A stretch of 64,000 bases of DNA. It comes from Pogostemon cablin. Lineage: Eukaryota; Streptophyta; Magnoliopsida; Lamiales; Lamiaceae. Shown here piece by piece: positions 11,225 through 22,383 of the stretch. The notes below the pieces were generated by a model, which ran no database searches, had not been told where the DNA came from, and was given only the letters and a program-made list of their open reading frames with translations. Where the stretch lies: positions 27,655,542 to 27,719,541 of the forward strand of contig CM042963.1 of assembly GCA_023678885.1 (NCBI GenBank), given 5' to 3'. Every line of letters starts with the position of its first letter. The stretch's first letter is position 1. Position numbers and translations under genes: made by a program.

Positions 11225-12526
11225 AAATTAGATAATTCTTCAGGCATCCAGTTTTACTTATTAATTTCCTTTCCAGACGTTATTGTCCGACTCTGCCTTG
11301 TGGTCTATGGACGCATCACTAAACCATGCAAGTTCACCCTATAGACACAAGTAAACATGCGTATGACCCGTGTGAATATTCTTAGAGCAAGAGATATAAT
11401 TCACATCCCTTTCTATGTACTATCAATATCAATTATTTCCCATGGACTTAGTACTCTTAACTCGATATGATCTTCCTTTATAGGTACTATGACGTTATAC
11501 TCTTTATCCTACTTATTAACCTGAATAATATTCAATTAACAAGTATCTATATAAGATAGTTCCAATATGATTTCAGAATCCCTTCACTTAGAATTATAAC
11601 ATGTAATCCTACTCAGTGGTGAACGCACTCAATCAATAACTAAGATATGCATTCAGACTCTACATAACAGTTAATGATACACAAAACGACTGAGTATGAA
11701 TTGAAAAAGCACAATCTTATATAAAATAAACCACAAGTAGTGTTGTACGGAGTTTACACGTGGAAATTCAATTAACTTATAAAACTTTCATAACCTTAGA
11801 ACTACCGGAGCGGTTCTAGCCCATGATTGATCTAGGAATAATCATGGTTGTTTAGTATGATCTTACTTGACGGGCCAGACGAACCTCTCTTCACGATCCC
11901 AACGGATGATGGTAGGGTTTCGGTGGTAGATGGATGATGAATGATGTGATCCCCATATTCTCCTGCGAAAGCTCTTCTTTTATACTGGTGGAACCTCCTT
12001 ACGGGCTTAGGATGGGCTTTTGCTTCAAGCACACATCAAATTTGATAAAAGACATCCGGAATTACCTTAAATAGAAACAGCGAGAATTCGTTCGACCAAG
12101 CCTAGACTGGTCGAGCAAGACTTCCAACTCGAGCAATGGTCGAGTAAGCTCTCTGTAAGTTTTTGCATATTTTGTTCGACTTTTCTCATTTGCTCGACCA
12201 AGATGATTCTGGTCGAGCAACCTCTCCAATTCGAGCAAGCTCTATGGACAAATCTGCGTATTCTGCTCGACTTGGCCACCTTGTTCGACCAAAGTGATAA
12301 TGGTCAAACAAGGTCTTGAGGTCGAACGGCCTTCGAAAATCACTCCAAAAATCGTGTCTTCCAATTTCGAGCCCTTTCTAACTGTTTTCCTGTACAAATA
12401 TGCTCAAAAAGCCCTTGTACCCTTCGATTCGTGACTTTTCCATAAACGTACCGATTCGTCTCAATAAAAGACTCAATCGTACTCAATTTCCACGCAAATC
12501 AGAGCCCAAAAGACGTGCTCTCGTCA
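11225..12526 (-). repeat. AthB 3' LTR, main part (U3-R)
   Basis: Continuation of the AthB 3' LTR after Cop1. On the minus strand it starts TGACGAG at 12526, carries the palindromic motif cluster (about 12065-12335) and a TATA-like box (TATAAAAG, 11977-11984), and a hairpin (near 11822-11848). Compared with the 5' LTR it lacks a few bases near the start (aatttaca). Confidence 0.9.
12065..12335 (-). repeat. AthB LTR palindromic motif cluster
   Basis: Multiple GCTCGACC/GGTCGAGC and TTCGACC/GGTCGAA words. The clearest hairpin has arms TTGCTCGACCA and TGGTCGAGCAA around 9 bases (about 12190-12220). The same cluster is at 50085-50340 in the other LTR. Confidence 0.85.
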
Positions 12527-13290
12527 AACCCCCAAATATACACGTTGCTCGTCCTGAGGCAACGAAAATCAAAATAAATCAGAGAGTGTAATCACGAGAT
12601 CAAGTACAACTTATTCTAACACATGTAATTATATCAATTTAAGTCATGCAATCCATCATACCTTTCATTCACATAAAAACGTCAATCAATCACAATACTT
12701 CTACGAGTGCTAAGTCATCTAACTCACTGGTAAGTGTTTACTCTCTCTCAAGTATAAAAGATGTACACTTTATGGTTAGTATCGACACTTAATTTCAATT
12801 CATATACTCGCGTAACCATAAGCTTGACAAGGGTCTAAAAAATCCTTCTATAACTACTTCAATACTAGGATCACAAAGGACTTGCATATAGGTTGTAATT
12901 TTGGCTCTTTGGTAAAGGTAGGAGAATATAAATAAGTAACTAAATTACTAGCAAAGAAGTACCTTGGAGATTAGCTGTTCAACAGCTTCCTTCTTCTCTC
13001 CTTCGTCTTTCTTATGATCACTTCAATACATACTTCCTCCATCTTTACCTGGATCAACATTTTTTTCCACAGTAGAATACCAATTCCGGTGTTCTTCAAG
13101 TATAAGGATACCAGTCTCGGGCACTACCCTTTCTAGCATTAGGGATACCGGTGTTAGGCACTATCCCTTGCAAGATTTAACCTCTTGTCCTTCAATTCGT
13201 ATTTCACCAATCCCGTCCTTCCTTTTCCTCTTTCAACTTCATATAGCATTAATTTACCTCCACTCTTTACTAGTAATAGGTGTTCAAGGC
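12527..13290 (-). other. AthB polypurine tract and 3' untranslated region, left part
   Basis: On the minus strand the polypurine tract (TTTGGGGGTT) lies at 12527-12536, next to the 3' LTR start. The rest is the AthB 3' UTR, alignable with AthA 24840-25250. It includes the paired 'AGTGCC...GGTATCC' words near 13085-13170. It ends at AAGGC (13286-13290), the AthA target-site duplication, and resumes at 26933. Confidence 0.8.
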
Positions 13291-13504
13291 TGATGAGTGT
13301 GTAAATTCACAAGTTTGGCACTATGTTTTGTGCTAGTTTTGGAGAGTTTTGATGTGGAAATAGGTGGAAAACCTATATATATTGTGAATTAGCATGAATC
13401 AGGTGTTAGTGGAGCTATTTGAGTGGTTTTCTTAGCAAAACGAAGTAAAAGTGCCAAGAATCGAAGAGACGGAGTCGAAGCCATGCGAATCGCCCAAGAA
13501 ATAG

Positions 13505-13866
13505 GAGGGTTCGACCTGGTTGGAGGAGGGTTCGACCTCTCCAGCAGGTTGAACTAGCATTGCTGAGCTTACAGAAGAAGGTTCGACCACGACTCAAGTG
13601 GTTCAACCTGTCCATCAGGTCGAACCATGGTCAAACCAGTTCGCAGAAAAGAGGATTCGACCACGACGTTTGAGTTCGACTTGCCAGTTAGTCGAATCAG
13701 GAGCGGAAATTGTCCAGTGATGAGGTTTGACCTGGGGTTCGACCAAGTCCTGAGTTGTTCGACCTGTTCAAGAGGTCGAACCAGTGCAGAATTCTTCCAG
13801 TAGCGGGGTTCGACTTGGGGTTCGACCTGTGGCCAGTTGTTCAACCTGTTTGACGAGGTCGAACCT
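13505..13866 (+). repeat. AthA 5' LTR palindromic motif cluster
   Basis: About 18 copies of GTTCGACC or its reverse complement GGTCGAAC, some mutated, often paired as inverted repeats with 5-9 base loops. The equivalent in the 3' LTR (25478-25836) keeps some pairs perfect, for example arms GGTTCGACCTG and CAGGTCGAACC around TCCAT near 25570-25597. Confidence 0.9.
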
Positions 13867-13960
13867 ACGTGCGTGAACTTACCTTATCCGGATTTACGAG
13901 GCCGAAACGCGTGAGATCACTTAGAAAGCCCATTCCAAGCCCTAGAGACGTGATTATAAG

Positions 13961-13968
13961 TATAAAAG
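13961..13968 (+). promoter_or_regulatory. AthA LTR TATA box
   Basis: TATAAAAG lies downstream of the motif cluster. The same box is in the AthA 3' LTR (25931), AthC (32305) and, on the minus strand, AthB (11977-11984, 49971-49978). Transcription probably starts about 30 bases downstream. Confidence 0.6.
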
Positions 13969-14098
13969 GAGGCTCATACAGAGAATAAAGGGAGCTTTTG
14001 ATCATCAATCATAAGGGAGACAAGAGTAGAGGTGGTGATCCATCCGGAGGGCTGTGACAAAGGTTCGCTGAAGGTTCAAGTAAGAATGATCAATCTAA

Positions 14099-14125
14099 CC
14101 ATGATTGTTTCTAGATCAATCATGG
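14099..14125 (+). repeat. Conserved LTR hairpin downstream of the TATA box
   Basis: Arms CCATGATTG (14099-14107) and CAATCATGG (14117-14125) are perfect around 9 bases. The pair is also perfect in the AthA 3' LTR (26069-26095) and AthC 5' LTR (32443-32469). AthB keeps 8 bp in one LTR. Confidence 0.7.
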
Positions 14126-14961
14126 GCTAGAACCGCCTTGGTAGTTCTAGGGTTATGAAAGTTTCATGATGTAATTCATATTTCGTGTGTAAAACTCCGT
14201 ACAACACTACCTATGGTTTGTTTTATATAAGATTGCATATTTAATCCATACTCATAGTCGTTTTGTGCATCAATAATCATTGTGTAGAGTCTGAATACAT
14301 AACATGGTTATTGGTTGAGTGCGTTCACTACTGAGCAGGGTTTATTGTTATAATTCTAAGTGAAGGGATTCTGAAGTCTTATTAGAACCGTCTTATATAA
14401 ATATTCATTGATTGAATTAAATTCGGGTTGATGAATAGGATGAAGAGTATAACTTTATAGTACCTAAAAAGGGAGATCAAGTCGGGTTAGATTCTAGACG
14501 TAGAAGATAATTGATTATGATAGTACCTAGAAAGGGGGGTGAAGTATATCTCTTGCTCCAAGATTATTCACACGTGTCAAACGCATATTTACTTGTGTCT
14601 ATAGAGTAAACTTGCATGGTCTAGGATGCGTCCACAAACCACAGGGCAGAGTCGGACACCATCACATGAAAATACGAATTGCTAGTGAAACTGGATGACC
14701 CGACGAACTACCTACTATTCTTCTTGATCACAACTCACTTTTCTCTACTCTTACTATTTCTTTTGTATTTCGATTAGAAGTCATTATTCCTTAAACCTTT
14801 ACAATTACCAAACATAGTCTAAAGTATACTAGAATATAATGAAATTGATATTTAACCGTCCCGTGGGTTCGATATTGTAACTTGGTCATCTTCGCGACTA
14901 CAATTGATATCCTTATACTTGAGGATTATTTTGTGTGTTGAGAAAACCCCTATCAAGTTCT

Positions 14962-14979
14962 TGGCGCCGTTGCCGGGGA
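14962..14979 (+). other. AthA primer-binding site (tRNA-Asp type)
   Basis: TGGCGCCGTTGCCGGGGA starts six bases after the LTR end. This is the primer site typical of Athila elements, complementary to the 3' end of plant tRNA-Asp. Confidence 0.9.
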
Positions 14980-15068
14980 CGGCGTAAAATATCTTTTTTG
15001 TATTATTTCTAGTTTATTAGGACTATTTACCTTGTTTTATTGTTTTCTTTCTTATTCGTTTTAGGTGT

Positions 15069-16787
15069 ATGCTCACAAGATCAAAGAAAGGTAATCTTGA
15101 ACCATATAATCCTGAGATTGGAGCATCATCAAGAAAGAAGAAGAAGAATAAGAGCAAGGCAAAGACAATTGACCCAACTGAAGCTCTGAATTTTGGAGTC
15201 AAGGTTGACGAGCAGATTTCACAAATGATTGAGGCTACAACTGAAGTTAATTTGGAAGTAGGAACAGTCAACACGGCAGCGAATCCGGATAATCTAGCCA
15301 TCTGAGAGGTTTTCAGAAATAATGGGGCTGGAAATTATGAGCTTTTAGGAGCAAGGGGAACTAACACAGCTTTCGATCTTCATCCCACTCTTATTAGCAT
15401 GATAGAAAGAAACTCCTTTTCAGGAGGGTCTTTCGAGGATCCGCAGCAGAATCTGAACAAGTTCTTGGGTTATGCAAGTACTCAAAAAGACGTAGGAGAA
15501 CATGAAGATGCTAGAAAGATCCTTTTGTTCAAATTCTCGCTTACTAAAAAGGCGAGGGATTGGTACGATACTATTAACGCAGCTGAGTGCACCACGTGGG
15601 AGCAATTGTAGTTAAGGTTCTTGGAAAGGTATATGCCACCTTCGAAGGTGTTCAAGATGAAGCAAGATATTAACCAATTTGTTATCAGTGGAGTTGAGAA
15701 ATTTCATGAAGCGTGGGATAGATTCAAGGACATGCTCAGGAAGTGCCCTCAACATGGGTTATCTCAACGAGTGCCAATCATGCAGCAAGAGATGATGAAT
15801 AACGAAACCATCCAAGAAGAATTGGAGGAAGCAAATTATGCCATGGGTCAAAGTATTCAAGGAATGAGGTACCCAAATCAAGGAAACCGGAATTACCAAG
15901 GGAACTATCGAGGAAACTTTAACAATCGTGGTTCCTCTGGTAGTTATCAACAGCAACCAAAGAGGCCCAAATTTTCATGGAACAATACGAACAATGCAGT
16001 GCAACTTCCGATGGGTGTTGATCCGGGAGAAAAGGTGGAAGAAGGGAAGCCTAGTTTTGAGGATACTGTGAACATGTACATGGTAAAGAATGATGAAAGA
16101 GTGAACCGCCTTGAGGCCAAACTTGAGAAAAAGATTGATGATCACCATAGAGATTTGTCCACTCAAGTGAAAGATCTCACGTTGTTGATGGGTACAATTA
16201 CAGAGAATGTGAACACATTGACTCAATCTGTAGGCAAAGGGAAGTTTCCGTCTCAGAGTATAGAGAATCCGAAGTCATGTAATGCCATCACACTGAGGTC
16301 GGGAACGCAGTACGAGGGACCGATGAGGCTAGAATCAAAGTTAGAATTTTCTAAGCCTCGGTTCGACCAACACTCAGAGGGTTCGACCTGGCATACAGGT
16401 CGAACCATGGTCGAACCTCATCAGCAAGAGCACTCTGTTTTGCCGCAGGAACGGTTCGACCATGATCGTAATTATTCGACCTGGCATACAAGTCGAACCA
16501 TGGTCGAACCTCATCAGCAAGAGCACTCTGTTTTATCGCAGGAATGGTTCGACCACGATCGTAATTGTTCGACCAACCCATCAGGTCGAACCCAGGTCAA
16601 ACCGGAAGATAGAAACTATACAGTGAAGCGGTTCGACCTCGGGGGCAATTGTTCGACCTCCAATGTTGGTCGAACCCTAGTCGAACCTCAAGAGCAGAAT
16701 GAGATCAATCTTCTAGGAGAGAGGTTCGACCAATACAAACCTAGTTCGACTTCTCAAACAGGTCGAACAATGGTCGAACCTCGCTAA
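15069..16787 (+). pseudogene. AthA gag (broken by stops)
   Basis: Gag starts at the ATG at 15069 (MLTRSKKGNLEPYNPEIG) with a lysine-rich stretch, then the retrotransposon Gag core (FKFSLTKKARDWYDTI, LERYMPPSKVFKMK). A linker with glycine/asparagine/glutamine-rich sequence follows, then a coiled-coil-like segment, then a 93 bp repeat array (from about 16361) encoding RFD...ST...GRTMVEP units. Stops interrupt the frame at 15303 (TGA; AthC has CGA), 15609 (TAG; AthC has AAG) and 16785 (TAA; AthC has CAA). A 306 bp in-frame deletion between TATCT repeats removes part of the Gag core near 15768. All pieces share one frame with the following protease-RT part, so the ancestor had a single gag-pol frame. 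Confidence 0.88.
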
Positions 16788-16790
16788 GAT
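16361..16790 (+). repeat. AthA in-frame 93 bp repeat array between gag and protease
   Basis: GTTCGACC words begin units at 16361, 16454, 16547, 16631 and 16724 (spacings 93, 93, 84, 93). Each unit contains a GGTTCGACC...GGTCGAACC inverted pair. The array is translated in the gag-pol frame. AthC has one unit fewer. AthB has a diverged array at the same place (46965-47345). Confidence 0.9.
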
Positions 16791-16793
16791 GTT

Positions 16794-19700
16794 TTGATTG
16801 ATGCACCTGATGTTCCTTTTGATGTTGATGCGACTCCAGTGGTACGGAATGAGCAAAGTACAGATATAATAGCTGAGAAAAAATGGGAAAGAGCTAAGCG
16901 ATTAAGAGCCGAAAAGGAGAAAGCGGAGAAGGTTGATCGTGATGAATGGGGAATTCCCAAAATAAAAATACCTCCACCGTTTCCCTACAAGCTAGTGAAG
17001 AAAGGATTGGAAGAGAAGTTCAAGAAGTTTTCAAAGATAATGAACAAGATAAGCTTGAACATCCCTTTTTCAGAGGCAATCATGGAGATGTCATATTATT
17101 CTCGATTCCTTAAAGACATATTGATGAAGAAGCGAAGCTTAACCGGAGTTGAAATGGTAAACTTATCTGAGAATTGTAGCTCAATTATTCAAAAGAAGTT
17201 GCCACCAAAAATGAAAGATCCGGGGAGCTTTACTATTCTATGTGAGATCGGGAAGGGGCCAGCACGGCGAGCTTTGTGCGATCTAGGGGCAAGCATCAAT
17301 TTGATGACGTTGTCCATCTTTCAGAGGCTTGGTTTGGGAGAGTTGACCCCGACAACTGTTGCTCTCCAATTGGCAGATAGATCAATGACGTTTCCGAAAG
17401 GTATTGTTGAAGATGTTCTTGTAAAGGTGGAGAAGTTAGTCTTTCTTGTGGATTTCCTTGTACTAGAAATGGATGATGACAAGGATAATGTTCCTTTAAT
17501 CTTGGGGAGGCCATTCCTTGCTACGGCTGGAGCTATGATAGATGTTCGGAAGGGAGAACTTAAGCTGCGAATGGACAAAGAAGAAGTACTTTTCAACTTA
17601 GACAAAGCAATGAAGATGCCAATGGAGTCCCAGTGTTATAGTAATGACGTGGTGGAGGAGATTGTGAAGGAGGATATGTCTCTGATCTTGTCAAAGGATC
17701 CTCTTGAGACATGTTTGATGGAGTCTCTTACTTATCCCACTACGGAGCTTGACGGACTTTCTAACGAGGTATGTATTGAATTTCTTGAAAACTTACTTGC
17801 TTTGGGTGATGACATGTTTGAATTGGAAAGACCTAAGGTGGAAGAAGTCAAATGGACCAGGAAATACTTGCCTTTGGACAACGAAAGCGCTCCAGTGGAA
17901 GCAAGGAAAGAGGAGTTGAAACCATTGCCGGAACACTTGAAGTACGCTTTTCTTGGTGATAATGCAAAATATCCGGTAATTGTATCTTCTTCCCTTAATG
18001 ATGATCAACTTGATGAGTTATTAGATGTCTTAAGGAAGTACAAGTCTACAATAGGATGGTCACTTGATGATTTGAAAGGTATTAGTCCTTCGTATTGTAT
18101 GCATCGGATTAGGTTGTTGGATGAAGCCAAGGCGAGTGTTCAAAATCAGCGTAGGGTGAATCCCGCAATTCAAGAGGTGATAAGAAAGCAAATCCTTACG
18201 TGGTTGGATGCTGGAATTATATATCCTATTAGTGATAGTCCCCATGTGAGTCCATTGCATGTAGTTGCTAAAAAGGGGGGCATGACTGTAGTAAAAGCTG
18301 AGGATGGAGAAGCCATAGCCACGAGGATTCCTACGGGATGGCGTACATGTGTGGATTACAGGAAATTAAATGAGAACACGTGTAAGGACCATTTTCCTCT
18401 TCCTTTTATGGATCAAATGTTAGATCGTCTTGCAGGGTATGAGTTTTATTGTTTCTTGGATGGATACTCGGGGTACAACCAAATCATGATTGCTCCCGAG
18501 GATCAAGAAAAGACCACTTTTACTTGCCCCTACGGGACCTTTGCTTTTAGGAAGATGCTGTTTGGATTGTGTAATGCGCCTGCTACTTTTCGGAGATGCA
18601 TGATGGCGATTTTTGATGGTTTGATAGAAAAGATCATGGAGGTGTTCATGGACGATTTTTTAGTTTTTGGTTCTTCTTTTGATATTTGTTTGTCTAACCT
18701 TGCTATTGTTTTGAAGAGGTGTCAAGAAACTAATCTTGTCTTGAATTGGGAGAAGTGCCACTTCATGATGAAGGATGGGATTGTTCTTGGGCATCATGTT
18801 TCCGCTAAGGGATTGCAAGTAGATCATGCTAAAGTGGTGGCAATTGAGAAGCTTCCACCACCGACCAATGAAAGAGGAGTCCGGTCCTTCCTTGGACACG
18901 CCGGTTTTTACAGGAGATTCATAAAAGACTTCTCAAAATACTCTAAGCCCTTATCTCATTTACTTGAAAAGGATATTCCTTTTGTGTTTAATGATGAGTG
19001 TCTAACAGCTTTTCAAGTTTTGAAGGAGGCGCTAATTTCTGCCCCTATCTTGATCACACCGGACTGGACTCAACCGTTTGTACTTATGTGTGATGCAAGT
19101 GATGTAGCACTGGGTGTGGTGCTCGGGCAGCTAAGGGAGAAGAAGTTCTGCGCCATTTACTACGCGAGTAAGACTTTCAATGCGGCACAGAAGAATTACA
19201 CGGTGACTGAAAAGGAGTTTTTGGCTGTTGTGTATGCATTCGATAAGTTTCATCAGTATTTGGTTGGCATGAAGACGATTGTGTATACGGATCATTCAGC
19301 GATTCGGTATTTGATGGAGAAGAAGGTGACGAAGACTAGAATTATAAGGTGGATTCTACTACTTCAGGAGTTTGACATGGAGATTCGGGATAAGAAAGGA
19401 ACAGAAAATGTGTTGGCAGATCACTTGTCAATGTTGGATACTAGGGAGCATTATGATAATTCTTTTGAGTATATTGAAGAGATGTTCCCTGATGAGAAGA
19501 TCATGGTTGTGGCTGTTGAAGGGACTGAGCGAGTGTGTGTTGTCGCAGCGCAAGGTATGGATCCATGGTACGCGGATTATGTTAATTACATTGTCATTGG
19601 AGAAATTCCAAGGGATCTCAACCGATATCAACTTGCGAAATTTAGGAGGGAAGTTGAGACATTTATTTGGTATGATCCGTTTGTTTACAAGATATGTACA

Positions 19701-20839
19701 GATTCTATTATCCGAAGATGTGTACCCGAGATGGAAATGGAGAGTGTGCTTGACTTTTGCCATGCACAACCAAATGGGGGGCATTTGGGAGCGCAAAAGA
19801 CTGCAGCTAAGGTACTTCAATCCGCTCTCTATTGGCCTACGTTGTTTAGAGATTGTGAGAGCTATGTGGCGTCTTGCGATAGATGTCAGCGCATGGGAAA
19901 TATAAAAAGGAGAGATGAGATGCCACTGCAGCCTAGCATAGTTGTGGAGATATTTGATGTATGGGGATCGATTTTATGGGGCCTTTTCCCCCATCGAATG
20001 GGTTTCTCTACATTCTTCTTGCTGTGGATTATGTTTCAAAGTGGGTGGAAGCGATTCCTACTCGTGTAAATGACTCAAAAATTGTTTTATCTTTCTTGAA
20101 GAAGCATATTTTTGCCCGTTATGGAGTTCCTAGAGCACTAGTTAGTGATGGAGGTTCCCACTTCGTCAATAAATTTCTTGAGAAGGTGCTTAAGGATTAT
20201 GGTGTTAAGCATAGGGTTACTACACCCTATCATCCACAAGAGAATGGGCAGGCAGAGGTCTCCAACCGTCAAGTCAAACAGATTCTGGAGAAAGTGGTAG
20301 GAACTAATAGAAAGGATTGGGCTATGAAGCTCGATGATGTGTTATGGGGGTTCCGAACCGCTTATAAGACGGTGTTAGATATGTCACCGTATCAAATTGT
20401 CTATGGGAAGCCGTGCCACTTACCTGTAGAGATTCAACACAAAGCGTTTTGGGCTTTGCGATGCTTGAACTTGACCCTCAAGGATGTGAAGGAATTGAGG
20501 ATAACTCACATGAATCAGTTGGATGAGTTTAGGAGTCGTGCTTACAAGAATTCAGAGATTTATAAGGAAAGAATGAAGAGGTGGCATGATTCTAAGATCT
20601 CATACAAGGAGTTCAAGCAAGGAGATGAGGTTCTACTTTTTAACTCTCGATTGAAGCTTTTTGCAGGCAAGTTGAAGTCTAAGTGGACGGGACCGTTCAT
20701 GATTCATCGAGCCTTAGTAGGGGGGAGTTTTGAGCTTATTGATAAAGATGGAGACGTTATCGCGGCGAATGGGCATCGGTTGAAGCATTATAAGTCGCCG
20801 GATGATGCGTGTGTCATTTTTGATGATACCTTGATCTGA
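16794..20839 (+). pseudogene. AthA pol: protease, reverse transcriptase, RNase H, integrase (frameshifted)
   Basis: The frame at 16794-20069 runs through the aspartic protease (LCDLGASINLM, about residue 160; LILGRPFLATAGAMIDVRKG). RT follows (GWRTCVDYRKLNENTCKDHF, FLDGYSGYNQIMI, catalytic FMDD about residue 618), then RNase H (LMCDASDVALGVVL, VYTDHSAIRYL). Next is the integrase zinc finger (HAQPNGGHLGAQKTAAK ... SCDRCQR). Near 19957 one G of a G-run is missing relative to AthB, which shifts the frame. The integrase core continues in the next frame from 19961 (GIDFMGPFPP, LVSDGGSHF, HPQENGQAEVSN), ending TGA at 20837-20839. The integrase D,D,E residues are all present. The element order matches Ty3/gypsy. 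The product is not intact. Confidence 0.92.
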
Positions 20840-21010
20840 TTTGGTACCGTCGTGACTCTCCGACGTTAAATATGAGCGCTTGTTGAGAGCTTACTCTTCC
20901 GTTTTATTGCTTTATTTCTTTTGTGTGAGTAAGAAATTTTTATATTTGACGTGCTTAATTTTTGGCAATTACATCTCTTTGCAAACTTAGTTTCGACTGT
21001 AGTTTCTCCT

Positions 21011-21025
21011 AAGTTTGGGGGGAGG
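21011..21025 (+). other. AthA internal polypurine-like tract
   Basis: AAGTTTGGGGGG just after pol closely resembles the terminal tract (CAAGTTTGGGGGTT) before the 3' LTR. The same tract lies in AthC (near 38563) and on the minus strand in AthB (near 30575-30590). Confidence 0.6.
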
Positions 21026-21319
21026 TGTGATGTACTTACCTCGATAAGCACCGACAGTATAATCTTTTCTTTGTATTGTTTGTTAGGGGAGTTGGTTTTT
21101 GCGGCCATATTGAAATTTTATTCGATTTTGATGTGACGATTTTTTACAACTTGCCTAATGTTCAGTGGTTTTTGGTTGTGTATTCTTTTATGGAATTACT
21201 CATGAATGATGTCTTGTGGAATAATTTTTGAAGTTGTGCTCTAGATTGTACCTAATGAGTTGTGTTGAAGCTTGAAGTGTGTAGTGAATGAAGAACACTC
21301 AGTTTTGAAAGTCAGAAGG

Positions 21320-21725
21320 ATGGTTTGACCAACGCCAGGAGTGGTTCGACCAGTGCCGGAGGTCGAACGAAAGCAGAGGAAGTTGAATTGGGAACGAAAG
21401 TTGTCCAGTGAGGTGGTTCGACCTAAGCCATATTTGTTCGACTTGTTCAGAAGGTCGAACCTGAGGTCGAACCAGACAGTTCAAGGCACTCTGTTTTCCA
21501 AAAAATGGGTTCGACCAATTCAAGGATTATTCGACCTGATCAGCAAGTCGAACCCAGGTCGAACCGAGAAGAGCATTTGTCCAGAAGGTAGGTTCGACCT
21601 CGTCATCCATTGTTCGACTTGTTCAGCAGGTCGAACCTGAGGTCGAACCAAGACAGGTACGCAACTTAAGTTCAATTTTTTGAAGGTTCGATCACTTTTT
21701 CGAAATACCAAACCTCGAACCCTCT
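21320..21725 (+). repeat. AthA palindromic motif cluster between pol and env-like frame
   Basis: At least 12 TTCGACC/GGTCGAA words, for example GTTCGACTTG...CAGGTCGAACC pairs. The cluster is equivalent to AthB 29790-30255 on the minus strand. Confidence 0.88.
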
Positions 21726-22383
21726 TCGAACCTCTATACCATTACACAAATTCTTCGATTACACTTGATTGCACACCGATTACACAACATTACACTTAGA
21801 ATTTAAGAATTGGGCATGGATTTGGGCAATTTTCGTCGCAAATTAGGGCTTCAGTCGCGACATTCTTGTGTGTGTGTGATTTTGATCGGTTGTTCACCAT
21901 GGGCAAGTCGATAGGTATGTTTTTCCAACTCAATTACTCTAGGATTGAAGGTTTAGGTATGAAATTCGATGTGAATAAGAGGATTGATGTTGAGTATGGT
22001 TGAATTTCATGGTGAATGTTGATATTGTGACTTGTTTCATATGAATTCTTGTTTGTTGGTTGAGAATGTTTGATTATAGATTGAACTTGATGGTTTATGT
22101 GAATTGATCAACAATGTTGTGCAACTATTAGGACAAGCATGTTAGTTTGGTTGAATTGGTACTTGAATTGGAGTAGTTCATGTTTTGAATTGTTGAAACT
22201 GTTATGAATTGCTTGAATTGTTGATGCATGCTTGTTGGTTATTTAAAGAAGGTTGATTGAAGATGTTTTGAGCATGTTGAATAAGCAAGTGGTGTTGAGA
22301 CGATAGTTGGAGTGATTATGCATTGATGCTTGAAGTCTTGAGTAGAGTATGTGATGTGCTAGTAAAATACTTGCTTTCTTGTC

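Larger units (their letters stand above)
13291..14955 (+). repeat. AthA 5' LTR
   Basis: TG...CA-bounded. It contains the palindromic motif cluster (13505-13866), a TATA box (TATAAAAG, 13961-13968), a hairpin (14099-14125), and two TAGTACCTA words (about 14458 and 14523). Confidence 0.95.
20840..22383 (+). other. AthA spacer between pol and env-like frame
   Basis: No convincing coding sequence. It contains an internal polypurine-like tract (AAGTTTGGGGGGAGG, about 21011-21025) and the third palindromic motif cluster (21320-21725), followed by TTG-rich spacer. AthC lost 21326-22001 of the equivalent sequence. Confidence 0.75.

Noticed and set aside
13505..13866. Regularly recurring short palindromic words resembling a CRISPR array
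   Set aside because: Spacing is irregular, words occur in both orientations, they sit in LTR retrotransposons of a plant genome, and no cas-like genes exist.
14955..14980. tRNA gene suggested by the GGCGCCGTTGCCGGGG match
   Set aside because: Only 18 nt match a tRNA 3' end; its place next to the LTR makes it a primer-binding site.
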